DNA of 64,000 nt from the NCBI GenBank assembly GCA_934728065.1, contig CAKVDW010000003.1:1-64000 (forward strand), read 5' to 3'. Numbering within the stretch: the first letter of the stretch is position 1; each line of letters starts with the position of its first letter. The notes below the pieces were generated by a model that was not told the DNA's origin, ran no database searches, and saw only the letters and a list, made by a program, of their open reading frames with translations. This document shows, piece after piece, positions 28,559 through 37,392 of this stretch. Source of the DNA: an uncultured Campylobacter sp. (GTDB lineage: Bacteria > Campylobacterota > Campylobacteria > Campylobacterales > Campylobacteraceae). A program made the position numbers and the translations under genes.

Positions 28559-28723
28559 ATTCTGCCTTTGAAAAATAAAGAGTTATTGCAAAATCAAACT
28601 CTCAAGTTTAAATAACTTTGCTGGAGTCAAATTTTCATAGACGAACGCTCTATCCACAATAATTACTGATGAGATTATACCAAATTAACACTCACAAAGT
28701 CAAGCAAAACCCAAAAACCAAAA

Positions 28724-29181
28724 ATGCTCTCAAATGTCGTAAGCGATGATAAAATCAATTACACTCATTTAAAAAACATAGCCCAAGAGCTTAAAGAAGT
28801 AAAAGATGAAACCGAATTTTACGCTCTTTTTGGCTTTAAAAATGGAAAACGAGAGGCAATGTCAAAACGCCGATTAAAGAAGTGGAAATTGACTTGCAAG
28901 AAGCGTGGCAACACTTGCAAGATAACTCTAAAAATGAAAATAGGCTAAAACTTGCTGGGGGCATTTTGCCGACTTTACAAACGCCAAATGTCGTAAGTGT
29001 CGATAAAAACGGGACTTATTTTTTCTACAAAGCCTTTAAAGACGAAAAGGGAGTGCTGAATTTAGTGAGCGTTGAGTTACCAAAATCAAACAGGTTACAA
29101 TACAAAACAAGCTACATAGCAAGCAAACAAAGGCTTTTAAAGATTTTTAACGAATATGAAGTGATTTATGAGAAATTATAA
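28724..29181 (+). pseudogene. Decayed PBECR-like nuclease-domain fragment of a mobile-element protein
   Basis: Two overlapping frames form one protein if a single-base frameshift near 28850-28862 is bridged. The first ends ALFGFKNGKREA and the second continues NVKTPIKEVEIDLQEAWQHL and then KLAGGILPTLQTPNVVSVDK, TYFFYKAFKDEKG and ending NEYEVIYEKL. This pattern resembles the C-terminal PBECR (phage-Barnase-EndoU-ColicinE5/D-RelE-like) nuclease domain carried by very large Campylobacter and Helicobacter phage or conjugative proteins. The family name is from memory. The N-terminal thousands of bases expected for such a protein are absent. It is a remnant, not a working gene. Confidence 0.6.
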
Positions 29182-29182
29182 A

Positions 29183-29260
29183 AGGCAAGACCGCCAACAG
29201 CTTAGGGCGGAGTGGATACCGCACTTATAAAGCGTATCTTACGGCAACCTAGCCTTGCCT
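29183..29260 (+). ncRNA. Candidate structured RNA, three-way junction with possible pseudoknot
   Basis: Directly after the stop of the decayed gene, AGGCAAG (29183-29189) pairs with CTTGCCT (29254-29260) to close a 78-nt element. Inside are a hairpin CCGCC/GGCGG (29191-29195 with 29206-29210) and a second hairpin GATA-CGC / GCG-TATC (29215-29222 with 29232-29238, one bulged C). The first loop TTAGG can pair with CCTA(G) at 29248-29252, giving a pseudoknot. The GC content is far above its surroundings. No tRNA T-arm or known riboswitch/ribozyme core was recognised. It could also be a transposition or recombination end. Confidence 0.4.
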
Positions 29261-29471
29261 ATGCGAAATTCTACCACAAAAAGAATTTAATGTCAAATTT
29301 AAAGACAAAATAAACAAAATTTTTAATCCTTTTTTAGCTTTGTGTTTTTGTTTAAAATTAGAGCAAAAAAAGCCTTTTTTAAAAGGGCAAAACGCCATTT
29401 TAGACGATATAAAAGAGGTAAAAAGCCCTTTTTTATAAGACAAAAAGGCACAAAAACACAAAGGATAAAAG

Positions 29472-29639
29472 ATGAAAAAGGCAAAAACGCTTTTAACAAA
29501 GCTCAAATACATTCTTTTTTACAACGCCTTTAAGCCCAAAAAAAGAAAAAGCCGCCTCGCTACATTTCAAAAAGAGCTTTTAGAGTGCGCAAGGCTTAAA
29601 AGAGCCAAAAGAGCCTTAAAAAAGGCTCAAAAAGGCTAA
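29472..29639 (+). CDS. Small lysine-rich hypothetical protein (55 aa)
   Basis: The reading frame MKKAKTLLTKLKYILFYNAF continues into a very basic tail ending LKKAQKG, preceded by AAGGATAAAAG at a normal ribosome-site distance. A GTG-initiated basic frame (29342-29533) overlaps it in another phase; it has no better claim. Both come from A-rich DNA, so either could be chance. The position in mobile-element debris suggests a leftover accessory gene. The stretch 29262-29471 shows nothing else convincing. Confidence 0.3.
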   Translation: MKKAKTLLTKLKYILFYNAFKPKKRKSRLATFQKELLECARLKRAKRALKKAQKG

Positions 29640-29728
29640 AAACATTTTTTAATCCTTTTTTAAAGAGATATTTTTATAAAATAAATTAAATTTATATAAA
29701 AATTCACACTAAATTCACGCATAAAGAC

Positions 29729-29734
29729 TATAAT
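29729..29734 (+). promoter_or_regulatory. Probable -10 box of the PepSY-like gene
   Basis: TATAAT 31 bp before the TTG start, followed by a GAGGAT ribosome site. This marks the end of the accessory stretch and the return to ordinary chromosomal genes. Confidence 0.6.
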
Positions 29735-29764
29735 GTTGTCAAAAATTTTTAATGAGGATAAAAT

Positions 29765-30181
29765 TTGTTTAAAAAAACGCTTTTAAGCCTTATTTTTATG
29801 GCATTTAGCTTATACGCTGATGTAATAATATCGCCAAATTCTTTGCCAGAAAACATTAAATCATTCATTGCTACACATTTTAAAGCACAAATTGGCTTGG
29901 CTCAAATGGACACAAAATCCTATGAAATTTACCTCACAGACGGAACAGAACTAGAATTTGATATTATAGGTAATTGGAAAGAAATAGAAAGCAAAATAAA
30001 CCCTATAAGCTTTTTGATACTTCCCACAAACATAGCCTCTATAATTCAAAGTCAATATCCAAAAGCCTTATTAATGGAGGTTGAACGCAAAATTAACTAT
30101 TATAAAGTCAAGCTTTCAAACCAAATGAAAATAAAAATAGACCCAAATGGGTTGATTTTAAGTCAAGAATTTGATGATTAG
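29765..30181 (+). CDS. PepSY-like periplasmic protein
   Basis: This 138-aa protein has a signal peptide (KKTLLSLIFMAFSLYA) and two repeats of the PepSY-like fold: LPENIKSFIATHFKAQIGLAQ with YEIYLTDGTELEFD, then IASIIQSQYPKALLMEVE with YKVKLSNQMKIKID. Proteins of this type are small periplasmic binders of unknown ligand. The start is TTG, supported by GAGGAT 9 nt upstream. Its stop overlaps the psd stop by 4 bp (convergent). Confidence 0.8.
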   Translation: MFKKTLLSLIFMAFSLYADVIISPNSLPENIKSFIATHFKAQIGLAQMDTKSYEIYLTDGTELEFDIIGNWKEIESKINPISFLILPTNIASIIQSQYPKALLMEVERKINYYKVKLSNQMKIKIDPNGLILSQEFDD

Positions 30182-30978
30182 TCTGCTATTTTTTGACCAA
30201 ATTTGACCTTATCATCAGCCTTAATGCTAAATTTCACCAAGCCTTTTTGTGCGATGATGACGATGGTTGAGCCAAGCTCGAAATTCCCAAGCTCTTCGCC
30301 CTTTTTAAAGTTTAAATTTTCGTAGCTGTGCGTGAAATTTTGGGCGTTTAAAGCGTTTGTTTGTATGCGTTCATCAAAAACAAAGCGCATTTTGCCGACA
30401 TTTTGCGCTCCCACAAAGACAAGCCAAAACAAAAACCCCATACTTTCGCACTTTAAAGCCACTCGTTCGTTGCGCGTGTAAAGATTTGCCACTTTTTGCA
30501 AGCATTTTGCACTCACGCTAAAAAGCTCACCACGCGTGTAAGTCGCGCTCAACACCCTCATATCGCAAGGCGCGTGATAGCGGTGATAGTCCCTTGGCGA
30601 AAGGTATAAATTCGCGTATTCGCAGCCCTTTGCCAGCTCGTTTTTTTCGCAAGCACCGCTTAAAAGCTCGTTTATGCTGTATGTGTAGCCCTTTATAGAA
30701 AAGGCAAGCTGCTCGCTATCGGCTTTAAACGCCTTACCGCACTCAAAAACTCGCGCATCGCAGGGGCTTACAAAGCCATCATCAAGCGCCCTAGCCTTTT
30801 CAAGCGCCCTTGTAAAGAGTGCGTTTAGGCTTTCATACTCGCTAGTGTCCTTAAATTCGCTCATATCGATGTCAAAATGCTTCACATAAGCTGAATTTAC
30901 CTTGCTTTGTAGCCATTTTGGTAGTTTTAGCCCAGCTAAAAGCCCAAAAATCCTTGAAATTTCGTTACTGAAAATCAT
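30178..30978 (-). CDS. psd: Phosphatidylserine decarboxylase proenzyme
   Basis: This 266-aa inner-membrane enzyme makes phosphatidylethanolamine from phosphatidylserine. The self-cleavage site is LGST near residue 240 (ELGSTIVII), where the serine becomes the pyruvoyl group of the small alpha chain. YLSPRDYHRYHAPCD near residue 130 carries the catalytic histidine region. It starts 1 nt after the metallophosphoesterase stop, so the two are an operon. Confidence 0.95.
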   Translation of the reverse strand: MIFSNEISRIFGLLAGLKLPKWLQSKVNSAYVKHFDIDMSEFKDTSEYESLNALFTRALEKARALDDGFVSPCDARVFECGKAFKADSEQLAFSIKGYTYSINELLSGACEKNELAKGCEYANLYLSPRDYHRYHAPCDMRVLSATYTRGELFSVSAKCLQKVANLYTRNERVALKCESMGFLFWLVFVGAQNVGKMRFVFDERIQTNALNAQNFTHSYENLNFKKGEELGNFELGSTIVIIAQKGLVKFSIKADDKVKFGQKIAD

Positions 30979-32121
30979 CTACTCTCCCTTTAAATCCATA
31001 CAAACAATCTCACTTGGAGCTAAAAAGCGCATCGCAGGTCCCCAAAAGCCCGCACCACTGCTGACATAGAGTTTGTTTTTGCTTGCAAGCTCGTAAAGTC
31101 CATACAAAAAGCCTTGTTGCAAAATCACAAGAGCGCCGAAAGGAAACACCTGCCCAGCGTGCGTGTGTCCGCTCAGCACCAAGTCAAAGTCGCTTGTGTC
31201 GTATAAATTCACGCTTTTTGGCTGATGAGCAAGCAAAATGCTAGGTGCGCTTTTGTTTAATCTTGCTTTTGCGGCGTTTATATCGGGCTTTGCGCCAAGC
31301 CTGTCAAAACGCAAGCCCGCTAAATCCGCAAGCCCCGCTATGTTTAAAAAGCCTAAATTTATGCTTTCGTTGATGAGAATTTTAAGCTTTGTCTGCCTTA
31401 AAAGCCCCAAAACTCCGTCAAGTCCGCGGTAATACTCGTGATTTCCTAGCGCGTAAAACACGCCGTATTTACTTTTGATTTCGTTTAAGAGATGAATGTA
31501 GGTGATTTCAGCGGGATTTGTGTCGATTAAATCGCCTACGATGGCGACTATATCGGCATTGAGTGAGTTTATGCGCTCGATAAGTCCTTGCAGGAATTTT
31601 TCGTGCAAATTTTTGCCCAAATGCACATCGCTAATCATCACAAGACGGACATTTTGGCTTAAATTTTTAAGTTTAATGTCTAAATTTTTAACCTTTGGGA
31701 CATTCATAGCGTTGCCCCAGCCCTTTAAAACGGAGCTTATGGCAAAGATAAGTAAGGAAAGATTAAATATAAACTTGATGCTCGCACGCCTACTTTCATC
31801 AAAGGGCGTTTTGTCAGTCATTTTCTCGTAAATTTTCACGCCAAAGCGCAGTATATCCGCAAAAAGCGTGATGAAAAAGAAAAAATAAGTCGGCGCGAAA
31901 CAATGCGCCAAAAGGTTGTAAGTCGTGCTGTCAAAGCGGTTTTCCGCACGAAACAACAAAAACGCCGTTTGAGCCACAAAAAGCCCAGCAAAAAGAGCGA
32001 TGAGCCAAATTTTATGCGCCCTTAAAAAGGCTATTTGCATAAACAAACGCTTGTAAATGTAAGCATTTGCCAGCGTAAAAATCAACAAAAACACCACAGA
32101 AAAAACTAAAAACAACCACAT
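30979..32121 (-). CDS. Membrane-anchored metallophosphoesterase
   Basis: This 380-aa protein has four N-terminal transmembrane segments (residues 1-145) and a calcineurin-like phosphoesterase domain with MISDVHLGKN near 165, VGDLIDTNP near 195, LGNHEYYRG near 228 and LSGHTHAGQ near 312, the four metal-ligand motifs. Related enzymes include YaeI/LpxH-like lipid phosphodiesterases. The pairing with psd suggests a role in envelope lipid metabolism, which is inference. The -10 box ends about 6 nt before the ATG and no ribosome site is seen, so the mRNA may be leaderless. Confidence 0.88.
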   Translation of the reverse strand: MWLFLVFSVVFLLIFTLANAYIYKRLFMQIAFLRAHKIWLIALFAGLFVAQTAFLLFRAENRFDSTTYNLLAHCFAPTYFFFFITLFADILRFGVKIYEKMTDKTPFDESRRASIKFIFNLSLLIFAISSVLKGWGNAMNVPKVKNLDIKLKNLSQNVRLVMISDVHLGKNLHEKFLQGLIERINSLNADIVAIVGDLIDTNPAEITYIHLLNEIKSKYGVFYALGNHEYYRGLDGVLGLLRQTKLKILINESINLGFLNIAGLADLAGLRFDRLGAKPDINAAKARLNKSAPSILLAHQPKSVNLYDTSDFDLVLSGHTHAGQVFPFGALVILQQGFLYGLYELASKNKLYVSSGAGFWGPAMRFLAPSEIVCMDLKGE

Positions 32122-32127
32122 AAAGCC

Positions 32128-32133
32128 ATTATA
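32128..32133 (-). promoter_or_regulatory. -10 box immediately before the metallophosphoesterase ATG
   Basis: Minus-strand TATAAT followed by GGCTTT and then ATG. Transcription would start at or next to the A of the start codon, leaving no room for a Shine-Dalgarno sequence. Either the transcript is leaderless or a different promoter is used. Confidence 0.5.
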
Positions 32134-32250
32134 ACAAGTTGCGTTAAATTTTTTGTAAAAGGGCTTAAAATTTACGCGAATTTGCCTAAAATTTGTGCTT
32201 TTAAAGAAAAGTTTGTCTTAAATTTAAATTTTACACTCTTTAAATTTCGC

Positions 32251-33168
32251 TCACTCACTTGTGATATTTATGCTTTTGAGGAAAAAATCCCCATACTTGC
32301 TATTTTTGTCGATATATTTGCAAGTTTGAAGCAAGCTATAATCATTTTGCAAACAAAAAAGCAACAGTTCAAGCACGCTTACAGCATCTCGCGGATTTAT
32401 ATGTGGTGGGCATTCTTTGGCGTTGGTATAGTGTTTATAGAGCTTTTTGATAAGCTCGTCATTGCTTGTTTCGATGATGAGGGTTTCAAGCGGAGCTTTG
32501 AAAAACATTTTTTGTTCTTTGGCGTTTATGGAGGTATAAAACAAATCAAGCCCATAAATTTTTTGGCTGTATGAGTCGAAAAAATAAAGAAACTTGGAAA
32601 GATTGTCCTTAAAAGTGTCTATCATCAGTTCTAAAATTTGAATTTTTTGTTCCTTTGTGTAAAAATTACCTATGCGTGAAAAGCCAAATTCAAGCAAGGA
32701 TTTTATCGAATACCACTCGCTCACACCAAAAGAATAAGCTCGCATCTTTTCGCCCCGCTTTTTACGCCAACTATCTACAAGGCTGTTGTCGTGTTGTTGA
32801 TAAATGAGTGGAACGATGAAATCGCGGTAAGCTGGGTTTGGAAAACTTGGGTGAATGATGAGCGAACCTTCATTTTCGTTTTCGTAAATGTATTTCACGC
32901 TGGCGCAGTAGTTTTCATCGATGATTTTAAGTTCGCTTGCTTGTGTGCTTTTAAGCAGTGTGTAAAATTTACTCTCATCACAATGCCAAAGTTCTTGCGG
33001 ATAGCGAAAGACTTGAGCTATGACTGTTTTCACGCTGGAATTTAGCTCTTTTGTAGAATTTGTCCAGCTGATGATGGTGCGCCTATCCTTTTGCAAGAGT
33101 TTTGCGAATTTAGCTATACTTAAACCCGAATGAGCGATGATTTCTTTAAGTCTTTGGCTATCATTCAT
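32251..33168 (-). CDS. HTH (XRE-like) regulator, probable prp regulator
   Basis: This 305-aa cytoplasmic protein has an N-terminal helix-turn-helix (LKEIIAHSGLSIAKFAKLLQ, then KDRRTIISWTNS, residues 6-40). It is followed by about 260 residues that I do not recognise, rich in Tyr/Phe and Lys and perhaps a ligand-sensing domain. It is divergent from prpE, and a perfect palindrome lies between them. Location strongly suggests it controls propionate catabolism. It differs from the sigma54-type PrpR of enterobacteria. Whether it activates or represses cannot be told from sequence. Confidence 0.75.
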   Translation of the reverse strand: MNDSQRLKEIIAHSGLSIAKFAKLLQKDRRTIISWTNSTKELNSSVKTVIAQVFRYPQELWHCDESKFYTLLKSTQASELKIIDENYCASVKYIYENENEGSLIIHPSFPNPAYRDFIVPLIYQQHDNSLVDSWRKKRGEKMRAYSFGVSEWYSIKSLLEFGFSRIGNFYTKEQKIQILELMIDTFKDNLSKFLYFFDSYSQKIYGLDLFYTSINAKEQKMFFKAPLETLIIETSNDELIKKLYKHYTNAKECPPHINPRDAVSVLELLLFCLQNDYSLLQTCKYIDKNSKYGDFFLKSINITSE

Positions 33169-33248
33169 TACTTATCCTTAAACATTACTTTTGGTAACAT
33201 TCTTTTTCTTTAAATTTTAATCAATTTTTCAAAAAATTTGGCAAATTT

Positions 33249-33267
33249 ATGTATAAATTTTATACAT
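33249..33267. promoter_or_regulatory. Perfect 9-bp palindrome between the regulator and prpE
   Basis: ATGTATAAA-T-TTTATACAT has no mismatch and contains TATA-type -10 sequences on both strands, so a bound dimer would cover the regulator's own promoter and could affect prpE, 130 bp away. The rest of the 228-bp intergenic region is AT-rich. CATAAT boxes at about 33316 and 33364 are candidate prpE -10 elements. Confidence 0.55.
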
Positions 33268-33396
33268 TTTTTAAAAAAAAGTAACAAAAAAAAACAAAAT
33301 GAACTTTTTTTGCTCATAATGATAAAAAATTTGGCATTTTAAAAAAAGCTTTTTTTGTTTATCATAATTTCAATATTTTTATTAAAGGAGGCAAAA

Positions 33397-35301
33397 ATGG
33401 GCTTATATGATGAAACTTACAAACTCTCAATCGAAAACCCAGAAGCTTTTTGGGCAGAAGCTGCAAAAAAAGTGCATTGGTATAACGAGTGGGACAAGGT
33501 GCTTGATGATAGCGGGGAGCATTATAAGTGGTTTGTTGGTGGTTGTATGAATACTTGTTACAACGCGCTTGACTTGCATATACACAACGGCAAAGGCGAG
33601 CAATTAGCACTCATTTATGATTCACCTGTAACAGATACTAAGAAAAAATACACCTACAAGCAACTGCGCGATAGAGTAGCGAAAACGGCTGGAATTTTAG
33701 CAAACAAAGGCGTTGTCAAGGGCGATAGGGTTATCATTTATATGCCTATGATAGCAGAGGCTGTGATTGCTATGCTAGCTTGTGCGAGGCTTGGGGCTAT
33801 TCATAGCGTGGTTTTTGGAGGTTTTGCGGCACACGAACTAGCGATGAGAATCGAAGACGCAAAGCCTCGCGTGATAATGACGGCAAGTTGTGGCATAGAA
33901 ATCAGCAAAATTGTCGAGTATAAGCCTATTTTGGACGAGGCTATTAAAAAATCTCAACACAAACCAACCACTTGCCTAGTGTGGCAACGCCCACAATATA
34001 AGGCAAGTATGCTGCCTTGGCGTGATGTGGATTGGGAGGAAGAAGAAGAAAGAACAAAACCTGTTGAGCCTGTGCCTGTGTTAGCAACCGACCCACTTTA
34101 TATCCTTTACACTTCTGGCACAACAGGCACTCCAAAGGGTGTGATTCGCTCAAATGGTGGACATTCTGTGGCGATGAAATGGTCTATGGATAACATTTAC
34201 AACGCCAAACAAGGCGATGTTTTCTTTACCGCATCTGATGTGGGCTGGGTTGTGGGGCATTCTTACATAGTCTATGCGCCTTTAATGAATGGTTGCACGA
34301 CAATAGTTTATGAGGGCAAGCCTGTTCGCACGCCAAACCCTGAGGCTTTTTGGAGAATAGTTGATGAATATAAAGTAAATGTCCTTTTTTCAGCACCAAC
34401 AGCCTTTCGAGCCATACGAAAAGAAGACCCAAAGGGAAAGCTTGCTAAAAAATACACCCTTGAAAGCTTACGAACCATTTTTGTAGCAGGCGAGCGGTGT
34501 GATAGCGAAACGCTTAAATGGATACAAAAAACCACAGGAAAGCTTGTCGTTGATAATTGGTGGCAAACAGAAACAGGCTGGGCAATCGCAGCTAATCCAA
34601 CAGGCTTAGAAACCTTGCCTATAAAGGCTGGCAGTCCTACAAAGGCAATGTGCGGCTTTAATCTCAAAGTCCTTGATGAAAATGGCAAAGAATTAAAAGC
34701 AGGTAAAAAAGGTGCTTTGTGTCTAAAACTGCCCTTGCCACCTGCTTGCTTAACAGGCATTTGGGAAAATGAAGAGCGTTACCGCAAGGGATATTTGGAG
34801 CATTTTAAGGGCTATTATCTCACAGGCGACACGGGTTACATAGATAAAGACGGCTATGTCTATGTGCTTGGGCGAATGGACGGCATTATCAATGTCGCAG
34901 GACACCGACTTTCCACAGGTGAAATGGAAGAGGTTATAGCCAAACACCCAGATGTCGCAGAGTGTGCTGTTATCGGTGTAAATGACGAGTTAAAAGGCGA
35001 AATTCCCTTTGGTTTTGTGGTGCTTAAACAGGGCATTGAGCGCGACCACGGCGGTATCATCGAGGGCGTAGTTTCTTTAGTGCGACACGAAATTGGTGCT
35101 GTGGCAAGCTTTAAAATCGCAACAGTAGTGCAAGCCTTGCCAAAAACACGAAGTGGCAAGATTTTGCGCAAGACTTTAAGGGAGATTGCAGACGGAGTGG
35201 ATTACGCTGTGCCTGCTACTATCGAGGATGCAAGCGTGCTTGAAAGCTGCACGCAAGCCATAAATGCACTTGGCTATCCTAAAAAAGCCGAGCAAATTTA
35301 A
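33397..35301 (+). CDS. prpE: Propionyl-CoA synthetase
   Basis: This 634-aa AMP-forming acyl-CoA ligase has the P-loop-like YTSGTTGTPKGVIRSNGGH near residue 235, WWQTETGWA near 385, YLTGDTGY near 475 and the C-terminal catalytic lysine in TRSGKILRKTLR near 590. The context with prpBCD favours propionate over acetate. The start is the ATG at 33397 with AAAGGAGG at 33384-33391; the frame extends to 33355 but those residues (FIIISIFLLKEAK) lack a ribosome site. First gene of prpE-B-C-D. Confidence 0.9.
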   Translation: MGLYDETYKLSIENPEAFWAEAAKKVHWYNEWDKVLDDSGEHYKWFVGGCMNTCYNALDLHIHNGKGEQLALIYDSPVTDTKKKYTYKQLRDRVAKTAGILANKGVVKGDRVIIYMPMIAEAVIAMLACARLGAIHSVVFGGFAAHELAMRIEDAKPRVIMTASCGIEISKIVEYKPILDEAIKKSQHKPTTCLVWQRPQYKASMLPWRDVDWEEEEERTKPVEPVPVLATDPLYILYTSGTTGTPKGVIRSNGGHSVAMKWSMDNIYNAKQGDVFFTASDVGWVVGHSYIVYAPLMNGCTTIVYEGKPVRTPNPEAFWRIVDEYKVNVLFSAPTAFRAIRKEDPKGKLAKKYTLESLRTIFVAGERCDSETLKWIQKTTGKLVVDNWWQTETGWAIAANPTGLETLPIKAGSPTKAMCGFNLKVLDENGKELKAGKKGALCLKLPLPPACLTGIWENEERYRKGYLEHFKGYYLTGDTGYIDKDGYVYVLGRMDGIINVAGHRLSTGEMEEVIAKHPDVAECAVIGVNDELKGEIPFGFVVLKQGIERDHGGIIEGVVSLVRHEIGAVASFKIATVVQALPKTRSGKILRKTLREIADGVDYAVPATIEDASVLESCTQAINALGYPKKAEQI

Positions 35302-35319
35302 ATTTAGAAAGGACAAAAA

Positions 35320-36210
35320 ATGAGTGCAAATTCAAAAAAGCCTGTTTCAGCGGGCAAGAAATTCAAAGAAGCGGTTGAGCAAAACTCTCCGCTTTTGATT
35401 GTCGGTACGCCAAATGCTTATGCTGCTTTGCAAGCGAGTAAAATCAGACACAAAGCCATTTATATTTCAGGCTCTGGCGTGGCTAGTGTGAGCTATGGGC
35501 TGCCTGATTTAGGCATTGTTGGCTTAGAGGACTTTTGTATAGATGTAAGACGCATTACTTCACGCGTGGATACACCCTTGCTTGTTGATTGTGATACAGG
35601 CTTTGGCGGTGCATTTAACATAGCCCGAACCATAAAGGAACTCACTCGAGCAGGTGCAGCGGCAACTCACATTGAAGACCAAGTGGCGCAAAAGCGTTGC
35701 GGGCATCGTCCAAACAAAGAGCTAGTTACCACAGGCGAAATGTGCGACCGTATTAAAGCGGCTGTAGATGCGAAGATTGATAGCGACTTTGTCATAATGG
35801 CGCGCACGGACGCTCACGCCATTGAGGGACAACAAAAGGCTATTGAAAGGGCTGTGGCTTATGTGGAGGCTGGGGCAGAGATGATTTTTGCGGAGGCTGT
35901 GCATACGCTTGATGAATACGCCGCCTTTGTCAAAGCTGTGAAAGTGCCTGTGCTTGCAAACATAACTGAATTTGGCAAGACACCTTATTTTAGCGCTGAT
36001 GAACTAAAAAGCGTTGGCATAAAAATGGTGCTTTATCCACTTTCTGCAAACCGTGCGATGAGCAAGGCTGCAAATGCCGTGTATAAGTCTATTTTAGCAA
36101 ACGGACACCAAAGAGATGTGCTTGATTTAATGGAAACACGCGAAGAGCTTTACGAAATGCTTGGATATTACGAGTATGAAAAAAAGCTTGATGAGCTGTT
36201 TAAAAAATGA
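35320..36210 (+). CDS. prpB: 2-methylisocitrate lyase
   Basis: This 296-aa enzyme of the isocitrate lyase/PEP mutase family splits 2-methylisocitrate to pyruvate and succinate. It has [19 protein letters not shown] near residue 90 for metal binding, [18 protein letters not shown] near 118 with the catalytic loop KRCGH, and [11 protein letters not shown] near 190. AGGACAAAAAATG is the ribosome site. It sits 18 bp after prpE. Confidence 0.95.
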   Translation: MSANSKKPVSAGKKFKEAVEQNSPLLIVGTPNAYAALQASKIRHKAIYISGSGVASVSYGLPDLGIVGLEDFCIDVRRITSRVDTPLLVDCDTGFGGAFNIARTIKELTRAGAAATHIEDQVAQKRCGHRPNKELVTTGEMCDRIKAAVDAKIDSDFVIMARTDAHAIEGQQKAIERAVAYVEAGAEMIFAEAVHTLDEYAAFVKAVKVPVLANITEFGKTPYFSADELKSVGIKMVLYPLSANRAMSKAANAVYKSILANGHQRDVLDLMETREELYEMLGYYEYEKKLDELFKK

Positions 36211-36221
36211 AAGGATAAAAG

Positions 36222-37349
36222 ATGAGTAAGAGTGAAGCGACAAATAAAATAGGCGGTTTAGCAGGAGTTGTAGCTGGGCAAAGTGCCATTTGCACTTGTG
36301 GGCTTGGAAATGGGTTAAATTATTATGGCTATGCTATTGAAGATTTAGCGCATAACTGTGAGTTTGAGGAAGTGGCTTATTTGTTGCAATTTGCCAAACT
36401 GCCAAATTCAAGTGAGCTGGCAAGCTATAAAAAGCAAATTTCAGCACAAAGAGCCTTACCAAAGGCTTTAAAAGAGATTTTAAAGCAAATTCCAAAGGGC
36501 ATTCATCCGATGAATTTAATGCAAATGGCTGTGGCTGCACTTGGAACTATCGAGGGTGAAAGGGAGAATTTTAGCGACCAAGATGAGAAAATCATTCGTT
36601 TGCTCGGTGTTTTGCCAAGCATTTTGTGTTTTTGGCATCATTATGTAAATTCAGGCAAAGAAATAGGCTTTGAAAGTGAGCAAAGCGGAATTGCTGGGTA
36701 TTTTTTAGAAAAACTTAAAGAAAAAAAGCCAAGCGATGATTTCGTGCGAGCGATGGACTGCTCTTTGATTTTATATGCAGAACACGAATTTAACGCTTCA
36801 ACCTTTACAGCAAGGATTTGCGCATCGACAAAAAGCGACATTTTCTCAGCCAACGCCGCAGCTATTGGAGCTTTAAGAGGACCCTTGCACGGCGGAGCAA
36901 ATGAGGCGGCTATGCACCTTATAGAGAGCTTTTCAAGCGTTGATGAGGCGATAAAAGGCGTGGAGCATAAACTTGCCACAAAGCAGCTTTTAATGGGTTT
37001 TGGACATAGAATTTACGGAGCTGGCGGCGACCCAAGAAACGCACTTATCAAAGAGTGGAGTAAAAAATTAGGTGGAGATACCTTGCTATATAAGGTAAGC
37101 GAGGCGATAGAAGCCTTGATGAAAGAAAAAAAGCCAAATTTACCGCCAAATGCGGACTTTTATAGTGCATCAGCGTATCATTTTATGGGTATTCCAACGG
37201 ATTATTTTACGCCGATTTTCATAATGAGTCGAGTTAGTGGGTGGTGCGCTCATATAAAAGAACAAAGAGCAAACAACAAAATAATCCGCCCAAGTAGCGA
37301 ATACATAGGTGTCGCCCCACGCGACTTTATCCCGCTTAAAAACCGCTAA
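36222..37349 (+). CDS. prpC: 2-methylcitrate synthase
   Basis: This 375-aa citrate-synthase-family protein condenses propionyl-CoA with oxaloacetate. Active-site residues are in [12 protein letters not shown] (His, near residue 225), [13 protein letters not shown] (His, near 264) and the C-terminal aspartate in the [15 protein letters not shown] region (near 325). Operon position, size and the GxGGxPR variant support PrpC rather than the housekeeping citrate synthase. Confidence 0.92.
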   Translation: MSKSEATNKIGGLAGVVAGQSAICTCGLGNGLNYYGYAIEDLAHNCEFEEVAYLLQFAKLPNSSELASYKKQISAQRALPKALKEILKQIPKGIHPMNLMQMAVAALGTIEGERENFSDQDEKIIRLLGVLPSILCFWHHYVNSGKEIGFESEQSGIAGYFLEKLKEKKPSDDFVRAMDCSLILYAEHEFNASTFTARICASTKSDIFSANAAAIGALRGPLHGGANEAAMHLIESFSSVDEAIKGVEHKLATKQLLMGFGHRIYGAGGDPRNALIKEWSKKLGGDTLLYKVSEAIEALMKEKKPNLPPNADFYSASAYHFMGIPTDYFTPIFIMSRVSGWCAHIKEQRANNKIIRPSSEYIGVAPRDFIPLKNR

Positions 37350-37392
37350 GTATGCGGAAAAAGCTATAAATTTAACCTTGAAAGGACAAAAA

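Noticed and set aside
28575..28610. Minus-strand GAGAGTTTGATTTTGC resembling the 16S rRNA 5' end
   Set aside because: Only about ten bases match and no further rRNA sequence follows. Chance similarity.
29183..29260. Structured element considered as a tRNA or HDV-like ribozyme
   Set aside because: It has no T-arm consensus or CCA end, and no upstream strand that could form the HDV P1 helix. It is kept only as an unclassified RNA candidate.
29342..29533. GTG-initiated 63-codon lysine-rich frame
   Set aside because: It overlaps the better supported 55-codon frame, lacks a ribosome site, and its composition simply follows the A-rich DNA.
34308..34760. 150-codon minus-strand frame within prpE
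   Set aside because: It lies opposite conserved acyl-CoA ligase motifs and has no ribosome site or recognisable product.
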